Assembly: GCA_017550525.1 (NCBI GenBank)
Contig: JAFZOU010000002.1
Coordinates: forward strand, 55,162 to 119,161
Direction: 5' to 3'
Length of the DNA stretch: 64,000 bases
From: Bacteroidales bacterium
GTDB lineage: Bacteria > Bacteroidota > Bacteroidia > Bacteroidales > UBA932
Numbering within the stretch: position 1 is the first letter of the stretch; every line of letters begins with the position of its first letter. Both the position numbers and the translations under genes were made by a program. Under the pieces are notes generated by a model, which was not told the DNA's origin, did no database searches, and worked only from the letters and a program-made list of their open reading frames with translations. This document shows, piece by piece, positions 48,258 to 58,307 of the stretch.

Positions 48258-50105
48258 TTAATAACCGGGGTTCTGGGCAATGATGCCTTTGTTCACCTCA
48301 TCCTGTCTGAATGGCTCCAGGAACCACTTGGGGTGCCAGTAGCCAGTGTAAGAGTAGGCATCCCAGTAGGAGATGAGGGCTGCCATGGTGTTGGCTCCGT
48401 CTGTTGTGAGGAAGGAGATCTCCGTCATGGGGCCGCCAAGGATCTTGGTGCCGATATCCGGGTGCTTCCAGTGTTTTACGTCATAGTAACGCTGGTTTTC
48501 CTCGAAGAATTCAAGGGCCCTTTCACGGACTATCAGTTCACGGAGCTTGGCCTGGTCTGTCTCCGTAACGGACGGGAGGCCGGCGCGGTTACGGATTATG
48601 TTGAGGTACTTCTGGGCGTTTGTGGCGTCACCTATCTCGTTGTAGCATTCGGCCAGGGACATGTAGTTTTCGGCCAGGCGGAACAACGGGAACTCCAGCC
48701 AGCGGCGGGCGCCGGCCTTGTAGTAGAACTTGGTGGGAACGCCGATGGAGCGGCCCTCGGTGGCGCGTGACATACTTGCCGCAATCTCTGCGCTGGAGGT
48801 GAGGCTTCCCATATACCAGATACCCTCGTTCCAGTTGGCGTCGCCGTCATTTGATCGGCCGAATTTACCGGGAACGCAGATATCCACCCTGAAGCGGGGC
48901 TCTATTTTGTCGATATTGGCTGCGAAGTCGGCGATGGGGCGCGGGGCGTCCTCTCCAACCACAGGCCAGTCTATTTCGTTGCCGTCCTTGTCCCGGTACA
49001 GGCGTACAAAGTTGGTGAGAACACCGCGGAGAGAACGCTCACCGGCGTCTACGTAGGCGCTCCAGTTGTATCCCTCCGTCATATTGTTGTACACCTGCTG
49101 ATCGCTTTCCACCTTGAATGCAAGGAGGGTTTCCGGTCCGTTTAGCTGGGAAACGCCGCGGCCGTAGTCGTCTATGGCCTGTTCAAAGGTGTTGCGGTTG
49201 CCTTCTCCGGCCGTGAAAATGAGTTGTTTACCGTTGCTTTTTGCCCAGTTAATCACTGCCAGGTGGGCGTCAATGGCCGTCTGATAGCGGTTGAGGTCCT
49301 TTCCGCCCAGCCAGATGAGGGAATCGGCGCTGTAGGCCATTCCAAACTCCTTGGCGTAAGATTGATCGGCGTTGAAGAGCGGACGGGCGGCGAAAGTAAG
49401 GACGCGGGCCTTCATTGCAAGGACAGCTCCCTTGGTGATCCTGCCTTCCCACTTGTCTCCGCAGCCGGGCTCGATGTCCGTCCAGGTGTCCGGGAGGCGG
49501 GATTCGGCCTCTCCAATCATCTCAAGGGCAAATTCCAGAGTCTTCTGGGCCGATGCGCGGGGGAAGTTTATGTCATCGGTCATCTCGTTGGCCTGACGCA
49601 CGATGGGAACGCCGCCCCAGCGCTGGAACATGCCCACATATCGGTAGGCGATAAGGGCGTAAGCCTCTCCCTTCATGTACTCCTTCATTTCAGGGGAGAT
49701 TTCAGGGCAGCTGTCTATGTTTGCTATGATTATCCAGCAGGCCCTGATAACTTCCCAGTTCTCGTTGAAGTTGGCCGGAGCGCCCTGGAACTGCCCGGAG
49801 GCATCCAGAACGGTGGTGGGGCCGTTCACCACCAGGTTATAGCCGGCGTGCCAGCTGTAACCGCGGGTGATTTCTCCGGAAAGGGAGGCTAGGGTGCCGT
49901 GGTTGATGGCCCAGCCTTCCGGGAGGCCTTCGCGGAGACCGCGGTGATATGCCCTCCAGAGCATTCCCTCTGTGTCTTTGCGGTTGGAGAATACGTCCTC
50001 AAGGTAAACGCTTCCGGTTACCTCCGGCATCTCCAGGAACAGGTTGCAGCCGGTAAAACTCATAAGGGCTGCGGCGATGATTGCCACAATACGTATCTTT
50101 TTCAT
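48258..50105 (-). CDS. SusD/RagB-family lipoprotein
   Basis: 615 aa. Lipoprotein signal (LMSFTGCNLF). SusD landmarks: ACWIIIANIDSCPEI, MKGEAYALIAYRYVGMFQRWGG (shown in part, about 140), LEFPLFRLAENYMSLAECYN (about 480), YLNIIRNRAGLP and ERALEFFEENQRYYDVKHWK. Forms the first SusCD pair of PUL-B with the complete SusC 12 bp upstream. Confidence 0.92.
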   Translation of the reverse strand: MKKIRIVAIIAAALMSFTGCNLFLEMPEVTGSVYLEDVFSNRKDTEGMLWRAYHRGLREGLPEGWAINHGTLASLSGEITRGYSWHAGYNLVVNGPTTVLDASGQFQGAPANFNENWEVIRACWIIIANIDSCPEISPEMKEYMKGEAYALIAYRYVGMFQRWGGVPIVRQANEMTDDINFPRASAQKTLEFALEMIGEAESRLPDTWTDIEPGCGDKWEGRITKGAVLAMKARVLTFAARPLFNADQSYAKEFGMAYSADSLIWLGGKDLNRYQTAIDAHLAVINWAKSNGKQLIFTAGEGNRNTFEQAIDDYGRGVSQLNGPETLLAFKVESDQQVYNNMTEGYNWSAYVDAGERSLRGVLTNFVRLYRDKDGNEIDWPVVGEDAPRPIADFAANIDKIEPRFRVDICVPGKFGRSNDGDANWNEGIWYMGSLTSSAEIAASMSRATEGRSIGVPTKFYYKAGARRWLEFPLFRLAENYMSLAECYNEIGDATNAQKYLNIIRNRAGLPSVTETDQAKLRELIVRERALEFFEENQRYYDVKHWKHPDIGTKILGGPMTEISFLTTDGANTMAALISYWDAYSYTGYWHPKWFLEPFRQDEVNKGIIAQNPGY

Positions 50106-50117
50106 ATCCCTGTCCGT

Positions 50118-53100
50118 TTAGAAGTTAATGTTGACGCCAATGTTGGTGGTCCTGGTGAGAGGGAACACGTAGGAGATGTTACCTTCACTGCCGCCAAGGT
50201 TGTCCTTGGTTTCGGGGTCAATTCCATACCGGCTCATCTGGTCAAACAGGGTGAGCAGGTTGTTGGCGTTGAGGTATACCCTGAGCATGGAAATCTTTGC
50301 TTTCCTCAGGAATGCGGAATTTGCCGGGAAAGTGTATCCAAGCTCCACATTCTTGATTCTCAGGTGGTCTGAAGCGAGTGCCCAGAGCTGGCTCTTGGGA
50401 CCGAAGTCATAGTGGTCCTGGCTGGCGTCATACACTGCACGGGGGTAGGTGATGGGGGTGCCGGCGGCTACCTTTTCAGGAGTCCATCGGCCCTCATACT
50501 GCCACAGGAAGGCGTTACCGGCTCTCTTGAAGAACGGGCTGGTGATACGGGCGATGTAGTATGAACCCATAGCCGTACCTGAAAGCACCACCTTCAGGTC
50601 GAAGCCCTTGTAGCTTACGCCTATCTTGCCGCCGAAGTTCATCATAGGCCTGTTGGGGTATCCTATGGGACCCTGGTCCTTGGAATCTATCACGCCGTCA
50701 CCGTTGAGGTCTACGTACTTGATATCGCCAAGGGTGACCGCACCGGCGCTCTGTGCAAAGTAAGGACGGTTGTTCAGTTCTTCAAGAGTATCGTAGAAGC
50801 CGTCCGTCTTGTATCCGTAATACTGGCCGATGGAATGCCCCGTCTGGTTCATCCAGTCGTAGGGGTTGGGGGCCTCGGCCATATATTCTATGGTATTTTT
50901 AGCGTAGGTGACGTTTCCTTCAATGTAATAGCGCCAGTCTCCGCGCTTTTCATTCCAGCCAAGAACAAGCTCATAACCGCGGTTTGTGACGCGTCCCACG
51001 TTTACGGCTGCGGTGTCCCAGGAAGGAACGCCGAAGGTGATGGGGATAACGCCAAGGGTAGTGAGGATGTCACGCCTGTTCTCATAGAAGAAATCGGCAT
51101 TGAAATAGAGCCTGTCGCTGAAGAACTTGGTCTCAAGGCCGGCGCTTATCTTCTCTGATTTTTCCCAGGTTACCTGAGGGTTGCCAAGGGCGCCTTCCGC
51201 AGAACCGGTGTAGATGGTGTTGTATGAGCCGGTGCTGGTTCCAAACTGGTAGTAGTTACTCTGCAGGGAGCCGGAAGACGTGGTGCTTGTAAGGCTTCCG
51301 GGGCCCATATTGATCTGATATGTGCCGGGGAGGTAGAGATAACGCTTGCCGCCAATCTGGTCATTACCCACAAGGCCGTAACTTGCCCTTATCTTGAAGA
51401 AGGTAAGCCAGGGGTTCTCCGGGAACCAGGGCTCATTGGTGAGCACGTAACCGGCCGATGCCGCAGGGAAGAAACCGAACCTTCTGTCTGCGGCAAAGTT
51501 TTCTGTACCGTTAAGGGCGAAGTTCAGCTCCAGCAGATACCTTGTGTCGTAGTCGTAGGTAAGACGGGCCGATGTACCGATAAGGCCGCTGGGAGTGTTG
51601 AAGCTGTCGGAGGGCATGGTGTATTTGGTGGCGCGTCCAAGGAGGAGGCCGCCCACATTGTGCTTTCCGAAGTTACCCTGATAGTTGAGGACTATATCGG
51701 CATAGAAGTCACGCATGCCGCCCCAGGAGCCGGAGGAATAGCTGTCCGGGCCCACCGTGCCGCCAAAGAACTCAAGTTCATTGGGGTTGGTGAGGCTGCG
51801 GCGTACGCGGTACTGTGGAATAGCGAACGACTGGACCGCCACCTTGCTGTAGTTCTCCTGATAGCGGACGCTGGCCTGGAGGTCAAGTCCCTTGAGGAGC
51901 CAGGAGAAGTCATGGCGGAGACGCATGGTCACGTCCACGCGCGTATTTGAAGTGGTACCCACTGAACGGCTGAGGAGGGCGGGCAGCCAGCCGCCGGTCA
52001 TTTCGTTGTCCGTGCGCTTGTGGAGGCCTTCCTGGACGGAGTTCTGAGGGTAATCGAAGTCCACAATCAGTTTGTCGTCCAGGATCATGCTGCGGTTGGT
52101 GAAGGGGTTTCCTTCATAGATAATCTGCATGATTCCGCTGTAACGGCTGTAGAGTGAACCTGTGCCGGGGCCCGTTGTGGAACCGAACTGGCCGCTGGTG
52201 TTCACGCTGAGCGTGGTGTTCTTGAAAAGATCCACGTCAATGTTTGCCCTCACGTTGTACCTCTGATAGCGGGAGCCGGTCTTCACGCCAAAGTAGTTGG
52301 CGTTCTGCATGATGGACTGCTGGTCGAAGTAGTTGAGGGAAACGTAGTATTTTACCCTTTCAGTACCGCCGGAGACGTTTACGTTGGCGCTCCACTGAGG
52401 TGCTATGCGGCTGTATAGTTCCGCATATGCGTCGGATGTTCCGTAATATAGGGCGGGGCTGTCTTTTAACTGCTGTTTCTGTGCTGCAGTAAGCCAGGTC
52501 ATGGCATCCACCTCTTCCGGAGTGAAGTCCCTGTTGTTCTGGAATTTCCAGAGGTCCTCATCCGTGAAAAGGTAGTTCAGCAGAGGGGTGCTGCCATAGC
52601 CTGCAACTTCGTTCTGAATGGCCTCGTTCCTAAATAGGGCATACTCATATGAGGAAAGGCCACGCTGCACGTTGGTTGCTCCGGTAAGGCCGAAGTTTCC
52701 TGAGAAACTCACCTTGGGACGTCCCTGCTGGCCGCGGCGGGTGGTGACTATGATGACGCCGTTTGCTGCGCGGATACCGTAGACAGCCGTTGAGGAGGCG
52801 TCTTTAAGCACGCTTATTCCCAGAATGTCGTTGGGGTTCATTCCATTGAGGATGCTCATGGCCTGCCTTGTGGGCTGCTCGATGCCGTCGATGACAATAA
52901 GAGGAGTGGTGCTACCAGAATAAGAGGAAATACCGCGGATGGCGATATCGGCAGCATCCTGACCGGGTTCTCCGGATACTGTCACGGCGCTGAGGCCGGG
53001 CGTTATACCCACCAGGGCCGATGATACATTGGCCACAGGAGCCTGGATAACGTCGTCTCCCGTGACGGCTGTGATTGCGCCGGTCACGTTCACCTTTTTC

Positions 53101-53462
53101 TGGGTTGCGAAAGCTGTTACCACTGTTTCCTGAAGCATGAGTGCCTCTTCTTCCAAAACAATGCGCAGGGGGGCTCCGGCGCGTGCCTGGAAGCTGTAGT
53201 CCGCGTACCCTATCCAGGATACAACCAGCGTGGTTCCAGGGGTGGTCTGAATTTCAAAATTGCCGTCAAGGTCCGTGATCACGCCGTTGGTGGTTCCAAC
53301 TTCAAGGATGCTGGCCCCAATGGCCGGCTCTCCGGTTTTGTCTGTGACCGTACCTTTAACCACAATTTTACGCCCTCCGGAGTCATTTCCGCCCTGGGCC
53401 CAAAGAGCCTGGGAGGCCAGAAATGCCGCGCCTAAAAGGACACAAACTAACAGTTTTTTCAT
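50118..53462 (-). CDS. SusC/RagA-family TonB-dependent transporter (complete)
   Basis: 1114 aa. Signal peptide (ending ALWAQG), carboxypeptidase-regulatory domain at about 34-110 (VKGTVTDKTGEPAIGASI), TonB-box region QETVVTAFATQKK, plug (IAIRGISSYSGSTTPLIVID, STAVYGIRAANGVIIVTTRR) and a full barrel ending IGVNINF. First gene of the leftward PUL-B operon, divergent from the regulator at 53577. It should import beta-glucan oligosaccharides released by the GH16 enzymes. Confidence 0.95.
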   Translation of the reverse strand: MKKLLVCVLLGAAFLASQALWAQGGNDSGGRKIVVKGTVTDKTGEPAIGASILEVGTTNGVITDLDGNFEIQTTPGTTLVVSWIGYADYSFQARAGAPLRIVLEEEALMLQETVVTAFATQKKVNVTGAITAVTGDDVIQAPVANVSSALVGITPGLSAVTVSGEPGQDAADIAIRGISSYSGSTTPLIVIDGIEQPTRQAMSILNGMNPNDILGISVLKDASSTAVYGIRAANGVIIVTTRRGQQGRPKVSFSGNFGLTGATNVQRGLSSYEYALFRNEAIQNEVAGYGSTPLLNYLFTDEDLWKFQNNRDFTPEEVDAMTWLTAAQKQQLKDSPALYYGTSDAYAELYSRIAPQWSANVNVSGGTERVKYYVSLNYFDQQSIMQNANYFGVKTGSRYQRYNVRANIDVDLFKNTTLSVNTSGQFGSTTGPGTGSLYSRYSGIMQIIYEGNPFTNRSMILDDKLIVDFDYPQNSVQEGLHKRTDNEMTGGWLPALLSRSVGTTSNTRVDVTMRLRHDFSWLLKGLDLQASVRYQENYSKVAVQSFAIPQYRVRRSLTNPNELEFFGGTVGPDSYSSGSWGGMRDFYADIVLNYQGNFGKHNVGGLLLGRATKYTMPSDSFNTPSGLIGTSARLTYDYDTRYLLELNFALNGTENFAADRRFGFFPAASAGYVLTNEPWFPENPWLTFFKIRASYGLVGNDQIGGKRYLYLPGTYQINMGPGSLTSTTSSGSLQSNYYQFGTSTGSYNTIYTGSAEGALGNPQVTWEKSEKISAGLETKFFSDRLYFNADFFYENRRDILTTLGVIPITFGVPSWDTAAVNVGRVTNRGYELVLGWNEKRGDWRYYIEGNVTYAKNTIEYMAEAPNPYDWMNQTGHSIGQYYGYKTDGFYDTLEELNNRPYFAQSAGAVTLGDIKYVDLNGDGVIDSKDQGPIGYPNRPMMNFGGKIGVSYKGFDLKVVLSGTAMGSYYIARITSPFFKRAGNAFLWQYEGRWTPEKVAAGTPITYPRAVYDASQDHYDFGPKSQLWALASDHLRIKNVELGYTFPANSAFLRKAKISMLRVYLNANNLLTLFDQMSRYGIDPETKDNLGGSEGNISYVFPLTRTTNIGVNINF

Positions 53463-53493
53463 ACTGGCTTGATTATTAGTTGGTTCGGTTAAT

Positions 53494-53503
53494 GCAAATT
53501 TGG
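53494..53503 (-). promoter_or_regulatory. Candidate promoter/regulatory box of PUL-B susC
   Basis: GCAAATTTGG, identical to the ten bases before the PUL-A susC (7713-7722), 32 bp before the start codon. Confidence 0.4.
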
Positions 53504-53548
53504 TAAATCGTTTTCTCTACGGTGTGACCATTATTTCCAAAAAATGTT

Positions 53549-53556
53549 TAAATTTG
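53549..53556 (+). promoter_or_regulatory. Predicted -7 box of the PUL-B regulator
   Basis: TAAATTTG, exact TAnnTTTG, 20 bp before ATG 53577. It overlaps the first codons after an earlier ATG (53544), which is therefore unlikely to be the start. Confidence 0.55.
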
Positions 53557-53576
53557 TACAAACATTTATATGTGTA

Positions 53577-56168
53577 ATGAAAAAGTGTTTGTTTTTGTTT
53601 ATCCTATTGCTTCAATATTGGAGTTTGTTGGCAGACGGCTTCTATTGCAAGCAGATTGGTATTGAAAATGGGCTTTCGCAGTCTTCCGTTACGGCTGTGG
53701 CTTATGACGAGAGGGGGGTTCTGTGGATAGGTACGCGTTTCGGACTCAATGAGTACAGGAACGGGGAGCTGCGCACCGTAATCGGCAGTCAGGATAATTA
53801 TCAGCAGGGTACCTATATATATATGCTGTACTGTGACAGCCGTGGCACGCTTTGGACGTCTACGGACAAAGGGCTGTTCAGGTATGATCCAGCCGGAGAT
53901 TCTTTTGTCATGGTGAGTGAGAGTACGGTTACCTGCGCCGTGGATGTTCCGGGAGGTGTTTGGTTCGGCGCGCATTTCGGCCTCAAGTTCTACTCTTTTG
54001 ATACCGGCACAATAAGCGGTGATGACGGAGACGTATACACGGACTATATCTCATTGTTTTACAGGGAGGGATCCCTTTATTCCCTTGACAGGAAGGAGGG
54101 ACTGGCGGTACATACCCCTGACGGCCAGGAAGCCGTATATATTCCTCACCTTGAGGGAAACCTCATAATGTCGTCGGCCCTTGACGATGATATCCTTTAC
54201 ATCTCAATCCTCAATTACGGAATATTGGGATATGACCTGAAGGAAAGGCGTGAGTCATTTTCAATCGGCATACAAGACGGCCTTCCAGTAGATCCCCTTC
54301 TGGCTCTCATGGTCTTTGACGGAGCCTTGTGGATGGGCTTTGACGGCTCCAGCGTGTGGATAATGGACCTTCAGACTCATGAGATCGTTCCTCTTGACCG
54401 GCAGCTTGCGCAGTCTGGCGCGGGAATACCGCTCTCTGTTACCACCCTGTACCAGGATCGGCACAACAATATCTGGGTTGGCTCTGTGCGTGCCGGCCTG
54501 GTGGGGCTTAAGCTCTCTCCCATCAAGGCCTTTTCCCTTACCGGAAAGGACCCGGAGGCGGAAAACGTGATAATTGATGTATTGGCTTCGGAGGACGGCT
54601 TTGTCTATCTGGGCACAGACGGCAGCGGACTTTGGCGCTACAAGCCGGACTCTGGCCTTTCCTGCCTTGCCGGGAAAGACGGCCTCAAAATTACGGCAAT
54701 AGAAGATTTTGACAGCGGGCATCTCTGCGTAGCAACCTACAACAGGGGGTATTTTCTGGTAGACAGGAAAACGGCCCGTTTCACACCGTTTGTGATAAAG
54801 GACAGGGCTACCAACGCGGAGGAGTGTTTCAACAGTAACTCCCCGTCGCTGTATGCGCTTGAGGATGGCCGTATGCTATTTCTGGCGGTGCACACTTATC
54901 TGTACGACCATCACACGCACCGTTTTCTCAGGTTCTCGGACAACACGGAGGGGGAAGGTCTTGAATTGAGGGTGATAGGAGTTTCCGGAAGCGGGACCAT
55001 ATATGCGTTTTCAGATCCTGGGATCTTTACCATAGATACGGAAACAATGGAGCTCAATCTCATCTACCGTGTGGATTCCGTCATAGGAAACATCAACACG
55101 GCAGTATATCATGGCGGAATGGTGTGGTTCGGCACAAATTATGGCCTTTATTCTTTCGATCCCCGTAGTTCACAGGTCCAGAAGGTCCAGACCTCCCTTT
55201 TCTCCCGCGTGAGCCGTCTGGAGAGTAACGGCGCAGACAACCTTTGGATATCGGCCGACAACACCCTTTTCCTGAGCAGGAACGGCGTCATTGAAATGAC
55301 CGGGGAGAACCGCGGTGTTCCTGCAAATGAGATGATGGCCGGGACCTGCGCCCCGGATGGTTCCGTGTACCTTGGCGGTAATGCTGGTTTTGTGGAGATA
55401 GGTGCAGACTGCTATTTTGGTGAGCCGGAAGACCGTCAGGTAGAGCTCAGGGATCCCGCCAGGGAGTCACTGAAGCTGCCATACAACTATCAGTCGCTGG
55501 ACCTTTCCATCAATCTTGTGGGATCAGACCCCTTTGAGCGTGTTCTGTACCGCTATATGCTCAGTGGAACTTCTCAGATAACCTCAGATTCCTTCGACCA
55601 AACCATTTCCCTTCCTGCGCTTAAGCCTGGCCACTACAGGTTGCGGGTGTCCTATCTCAAGTCTGACGGCACCTGGAGCAGGCCCCAGATCATTTCTACC
55701 ATCCATATCAAAAGGCCGTGGTATCTGTCTACGCCAATGATCCTTCTGTATCTGGTGATATTCATTGTTCTTGCCATAATTGGAATTGACCGCCTCAGCC
55801 GACGCCGTCTCCGCGCCCTTGAGGAGGAACTCAAGGCCAGGGACCACGTTTTCACTTCCAAGGTGGAGGAGTTCATTGAGCATCATATTTCAGAACCGGG
55901 TCTCAGCGTGTCGGAGCTTGCAGGACACATGGCCATGAGCCGCGCAACGCTATATTACAAGATGAATTCTTCTTTCGGAAAGGGCGTGGCTGAAGTCATC
56001 GAGGAAAAGAGGATGGCCATGGCGGAGGAGCTTCTTTCCACCACATCTTTCTCAATACTGGATATTTCCGAGAAAGTGGGATACTCTTCTCCACGTTATT
56101 TTGCCACTCGCTTTAAGCTGCTCCATGACGGTCAGACGCCCCTCAAGTACCGTAAAGCCCACCAGTAA
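53577..56168 (+). CDS. Membrane-bound PUL regulator: propeller/Y_Y_Y sensor, one TM helix, AraC domain, no kinase
   Basis: 863 aa from ATG 53577. Signal peptide, propeller repeats over about 20-620 (VLWIGTRFGLNEYRNG, TLWTSTDKGLFRYDP, NIWVGSVRAGL, VYLGTDGSGLWRY, VWFGTNYGLYSFDP), Y_Y_Y domain (about 630-720), a single TM helix at about 727-748 (MILLYLVIFIVLAIIGI), an Arg/Glu-rich linker of about 25 residues, and an AraC HTH at about 775-860 (VSELAGHMAMSRATLYYKM, ILDISEKVGYSSPRYFATRF, PLKYRK). It has the same layout as the PUL-A regulator, again without HisKA, HATPase or receiver. It is divergent from the susC operon it probably activates and is followed 13 bp later by GH3. Confidence 0.9.
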   Translation: MKKCLFLFILLLQYWSLLADGFYCKQIGIENGLSQSSVTAVAYDERGVLWIGTRFGLNEYRNGELRTVIGSQDNYQQGTYIYMLYCDSRGTLWTSTDKGLFRYDPAGDSFVMVSESTVTCAVDVPGGVWFGAHFGLKFYSFDTGTISGDDGDVYTDYISLFYREGSLYSLDRKEGLAVHTPDGQEAVYIPHLEGNLIMSSALDDDILYISILNYGILGYDLKERRESFSIGIQDGLPVDPLLALMVFDGALWMGFDGSSVWIMDLQTHEIVPLDRQLAQSGAGIPLSVTTLYQDRHNNIWVGSVRAGLVGLKLSPIKAFSLTGKDPEAENVIIDVLASEDGFVYLGTDGSGLWRYKPDSGLSCLAGKDGLKITAIEDFDSGHLCVATYNRGYFLVDRKTARFTPFVIKDRATNAEECFNSNSPSLYALEDGRMLFLAVHTYLYDHHTHRFLRFSDNTEGEGLELRVIGVSGSGTIYAFSDPGIFTIDTETMELNLIYRVDSVIGNINTAVYHGGMVWFGTNYGLYSFDPRSSQVQKVQTSLFSRVSRLESNGADNLWISADNTLFLSRNGVIEMTGENRGVPANEMMAGTCAPDGSVYLGGNAGFVEIGADCYFGEPEDRQVELRDPARESLKLPYNYQSLDLSINLVGSDPFERVLYRYMLSGTSQITSDSFDQTISLPALKPGHYRLRVSYLKSDGTWSRPQIISTIHIKRPWYLSTPMILLYLVIFIVLAIIGIDRLSRRRLRALEEELKARDHVFTSKVEEFIEHHISEPGLSVSELAGHMAMSRATLYYKMNSSFGKGVAEVIEEKRMAMAEELLSTTSFSILDISEKVGYSSPRYFATRFKLLHDGQTPLKYRKAHQ

Positions 56169-56181
56169 ACACCGCATTGTT

Positions 56182-58269
56182 ATGAGAAAGACAGTCTGCA
56201 TCATAGCCTTATTATTTGGAAGTCTCGCAGCCCCGGGCCAGGTAAAACTGACCAGAGAGAATATAGACGATGTACTTTCTGAGATGACTCTTAAGGAAAA
56301 GGCCACCCTTGTTGTTGGGGCCGGCTATAAGAGTATGCTTGCAGGGATTACAGGGGCCGATGTCCGTGTTCCCGGCGCCGCCGGAATGACAAGAGCCATT
56401 TCCCGGCTTGGCATTCCCGCCGTCGTCCTCAGTGACGGCCCAGCCGGGGTACGTATAGAACCTGCGAGAAAACGTTCCAAGGCCACTTTTTACTGCACGG
56501 GATTCCCTATCGGCTCTCTCCTTTCCAGTACCTGGAATCCGGAAATGGTGGAGCGTGTGGGTGCGGCTATCGGCAATGAAGCCCTTGAATATGGGGTTGA
56601 TGTCCTTCTGGCTCCGGGAATGAATATCCAGAGGAATCCCCTTTGCGGGAGAAACTTTGAGTATTACTCTGAGGACCCTCTTCTCAGCGGAGTCATTGCG
56701 GCTTCTTATGTGAACGGAGTCCAGAGTGAGGGTGTGGGAACCTCTGTAAAGCACTTTGCGGCTAACAATCAGGAGACAAACCGTTTCTGGAACGATTCCA
56801 GGGTTGATGAAGAGGTTCTCCGCGGCCTTTATCTCAGGAATTTTGAAATTGCCATCAAGTTGTCCAGGCCTTGGACCGTGATGGCTTCATATAACCGCAT
56901 CAACGGAATCCATACCCAGCAGGACAAGTGGCTCCTTACGGATGTCCTTCGTGACGAATGGGGCTTTGACGGGCTTGTGATGACGGACTGGACGGGAAAG
57001 AGGGATACCCCCGCCCAGATTTCCGCAGGTTGTGACCTTATGGAACCGGGTGAGAAATCTCAGATAAATGAACTTGTGAGAAGCGTAAAACGCGGAGAAC
57101 TCCCGGAGGAGGCACTTGACATCTGTGTCCGGAGAGTTCTGGAATTGATTGTCAAGACTCCCGTTTTCAATGGTTACACACCGTCCCAGGCGCCGGACCT
57201 CAAGTCTCACGCCGCCGTGGCGCAGGAAGCCGCAGAGGATGGAATTGTGCTCCTTGAAAACCGCTCCAGGGCGCTTCCGCTTGAGAGAGGTTCCGTGGTC
57301 GCCCTTTTTGGAGTGGGCTCCTACCAACTTCTTCCCGGAGGAACAGGTTCCGGGCACGTCCACAGGCCGTATGTTGTAAACCTGGATGAAGGGATGGCCG
57401 GGGAAGGCTTCACTCTATTGCCTACTCTAACGGATTTATATGGCAGGTATATAGATAAGAACAAGCCAAAGAAAACTATGCTTTCCGGGATGCTTGGCTC
57501 TGCCGGCGCTCCTGAAATGGAACTTGACAGGAGCATCGTTGAATCCGTTGCAGGGGAAGCGGACTGCGCCATTATCACAATTTCCCGGCAGGCCGGAGAA
57601 GGCGGAGACCGTCATCTGGAAGGAGACTTCCTCCTGGAGGAGAAAGAGAAGAGGATGATTGCCGATGTCTGTGAAGTTTTCCACTCCCTTGGAAAGAAGG
57701 TGACGGTGGTCCTGAATGTTGGAGGAGTTATTGAAACCGCTTCCTGGAAAGACCTTCCGGATGCCATAGTCCTTGCCTGGCAGCCCGGGCAGGAGGGCGG
57801 CCGTGCCGTTGCGCGCATACTTTCCGGCAAGGTATGTCCAAGCGGACGCCTCCCCGTAACCTTCCCTGCAGGCTATTTTGACCTGCCTTCATCGGCCCAT
57901 TTCCCCTACGAATACTCAGGCCGCAGCTCTATGGCGGGAGGCGGAAATGCCGGAGATGACGTTCCCAACGTGGGATACACGGAATATGCGGAAGGGATGG
58001 AGGTTGGATACAGGCACTATGTCCTTTCAGAGTCTCCGGCGCCGTCTTATCCCTTTGGTTATGGACTCTCTTATACTACCTTTGAGACCGGAACTCCTGT
58101 CATTGACGGAAATTCGGTCACGGTAACGGTTACAAATACTGGAGCCGTAGCAGGCAAGGAGGTTGTGATAATAATGGATCCGTTCCTCCAGACTTTCGGT
58201 AAAACCCGCCTGTTGCTTCCGGGAGAGTCTCAGACTCTTGTCCTGCCGCTGTTCTTCCCGGCCCCGTAA
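56182..58269 (+). CDS. GH3-family beta-glucosidase
   Basis: 695 aa from ATG 56182 (MRKTVCIIALLFGSLAAPGQ, signal peptide); the upstream in-frame ATG lies inside the regulator gene. N-terminal (alpha/beta)8 domain with VLSDGPAGVRIEP, SVKHFAANNQETNR and nucleophile Asp in GFDGLVMTDW (about residue 272). The second alpha/beta domain contains EDGIVLLENR and the KVCPSGRLPVTFP region. It ends in a shortened fibronectin III-like domain (VTVTNTGAVAGKEVVI, then RLLLPGESQTLVLPLF), about 40 residues less than usual. It releases glucose from the non-reducing end of GH16 products in the periplasm. Co-transcribed with the regulator. Confidence 0.93.
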   Translation: MRKTVCIIALLFGSLAAPGQVKLTRENIDDVLSEMTLKEKATLVVGAGYKSMLAGITGADVRVPGAAGMTRAISRLGIPAVVLSDGPAGVRIEPARKRSKATFYCTGFPIGSLLSSTWNPEMVERVGAAIGNEALEYGVDVLLAPGMNIQRNPLCGRNFEYYSEDPLLSGVIAASYVNGVQSEGVGTSVKHFAANNQETNRFWNDSRVDEEVLRGLYLRNFEIAIKLSRPWTVMASYNRINGIHTQQDKWLLTDVLRDEWGFDGLVMTDWTGKRDTPAQISAGCDLMEPGEKSQINELVRSVKRGELPEEALDICVRRVLELIVKTPVFNGYTPSQAPDLKSHAAVAQEAAEDGIVLLENRSRALPLERGSVVALFGVGSYQLLPGGTGSGHVHRPYVVNLDEGMAGEGFTLLPTLTDLYGRYIDKNKPKKTMLSGMLGSAGAPEMELDRSIVESVAGEADCAIITISRQAGEGGDRHLEGDFLLEEKEKRMIADVCEVFHSLGKKVTVVLNVGGVIETASWKDLPDAIVLAWQPGQEGGRAVARILSGKVCPSGRLPVTFPAGYFDLPSSAHFPYEYSGRSSMAGGGNAGDDVPNVGYTEYAEGMEVGYRHYVLSESPAPSYPFGYGLSYTTFETGTPVIDGNSVTVTVTNTGAVAGKEVVIIMDPFLQTFGKTRLLLPGESQTLVLPLFFPAP

Positions 58270-58294
58270 ATTGTGAATCCGGGGAAGATTTAAC

Positions 58295-58302
58295 TATATT
58301 TG
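58295..58302 (+). promoter_or_regulatory. Predicted -7 box of prsW, almost at the start codon
   Basis: TATATTTG, exact TAnnTTTG, only five bases (CATAT) before the ATG at 58308. The transcript would be leaderless or nearly so. Confidence 0.5.
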
Positions 58303-58307
58303 CATAT

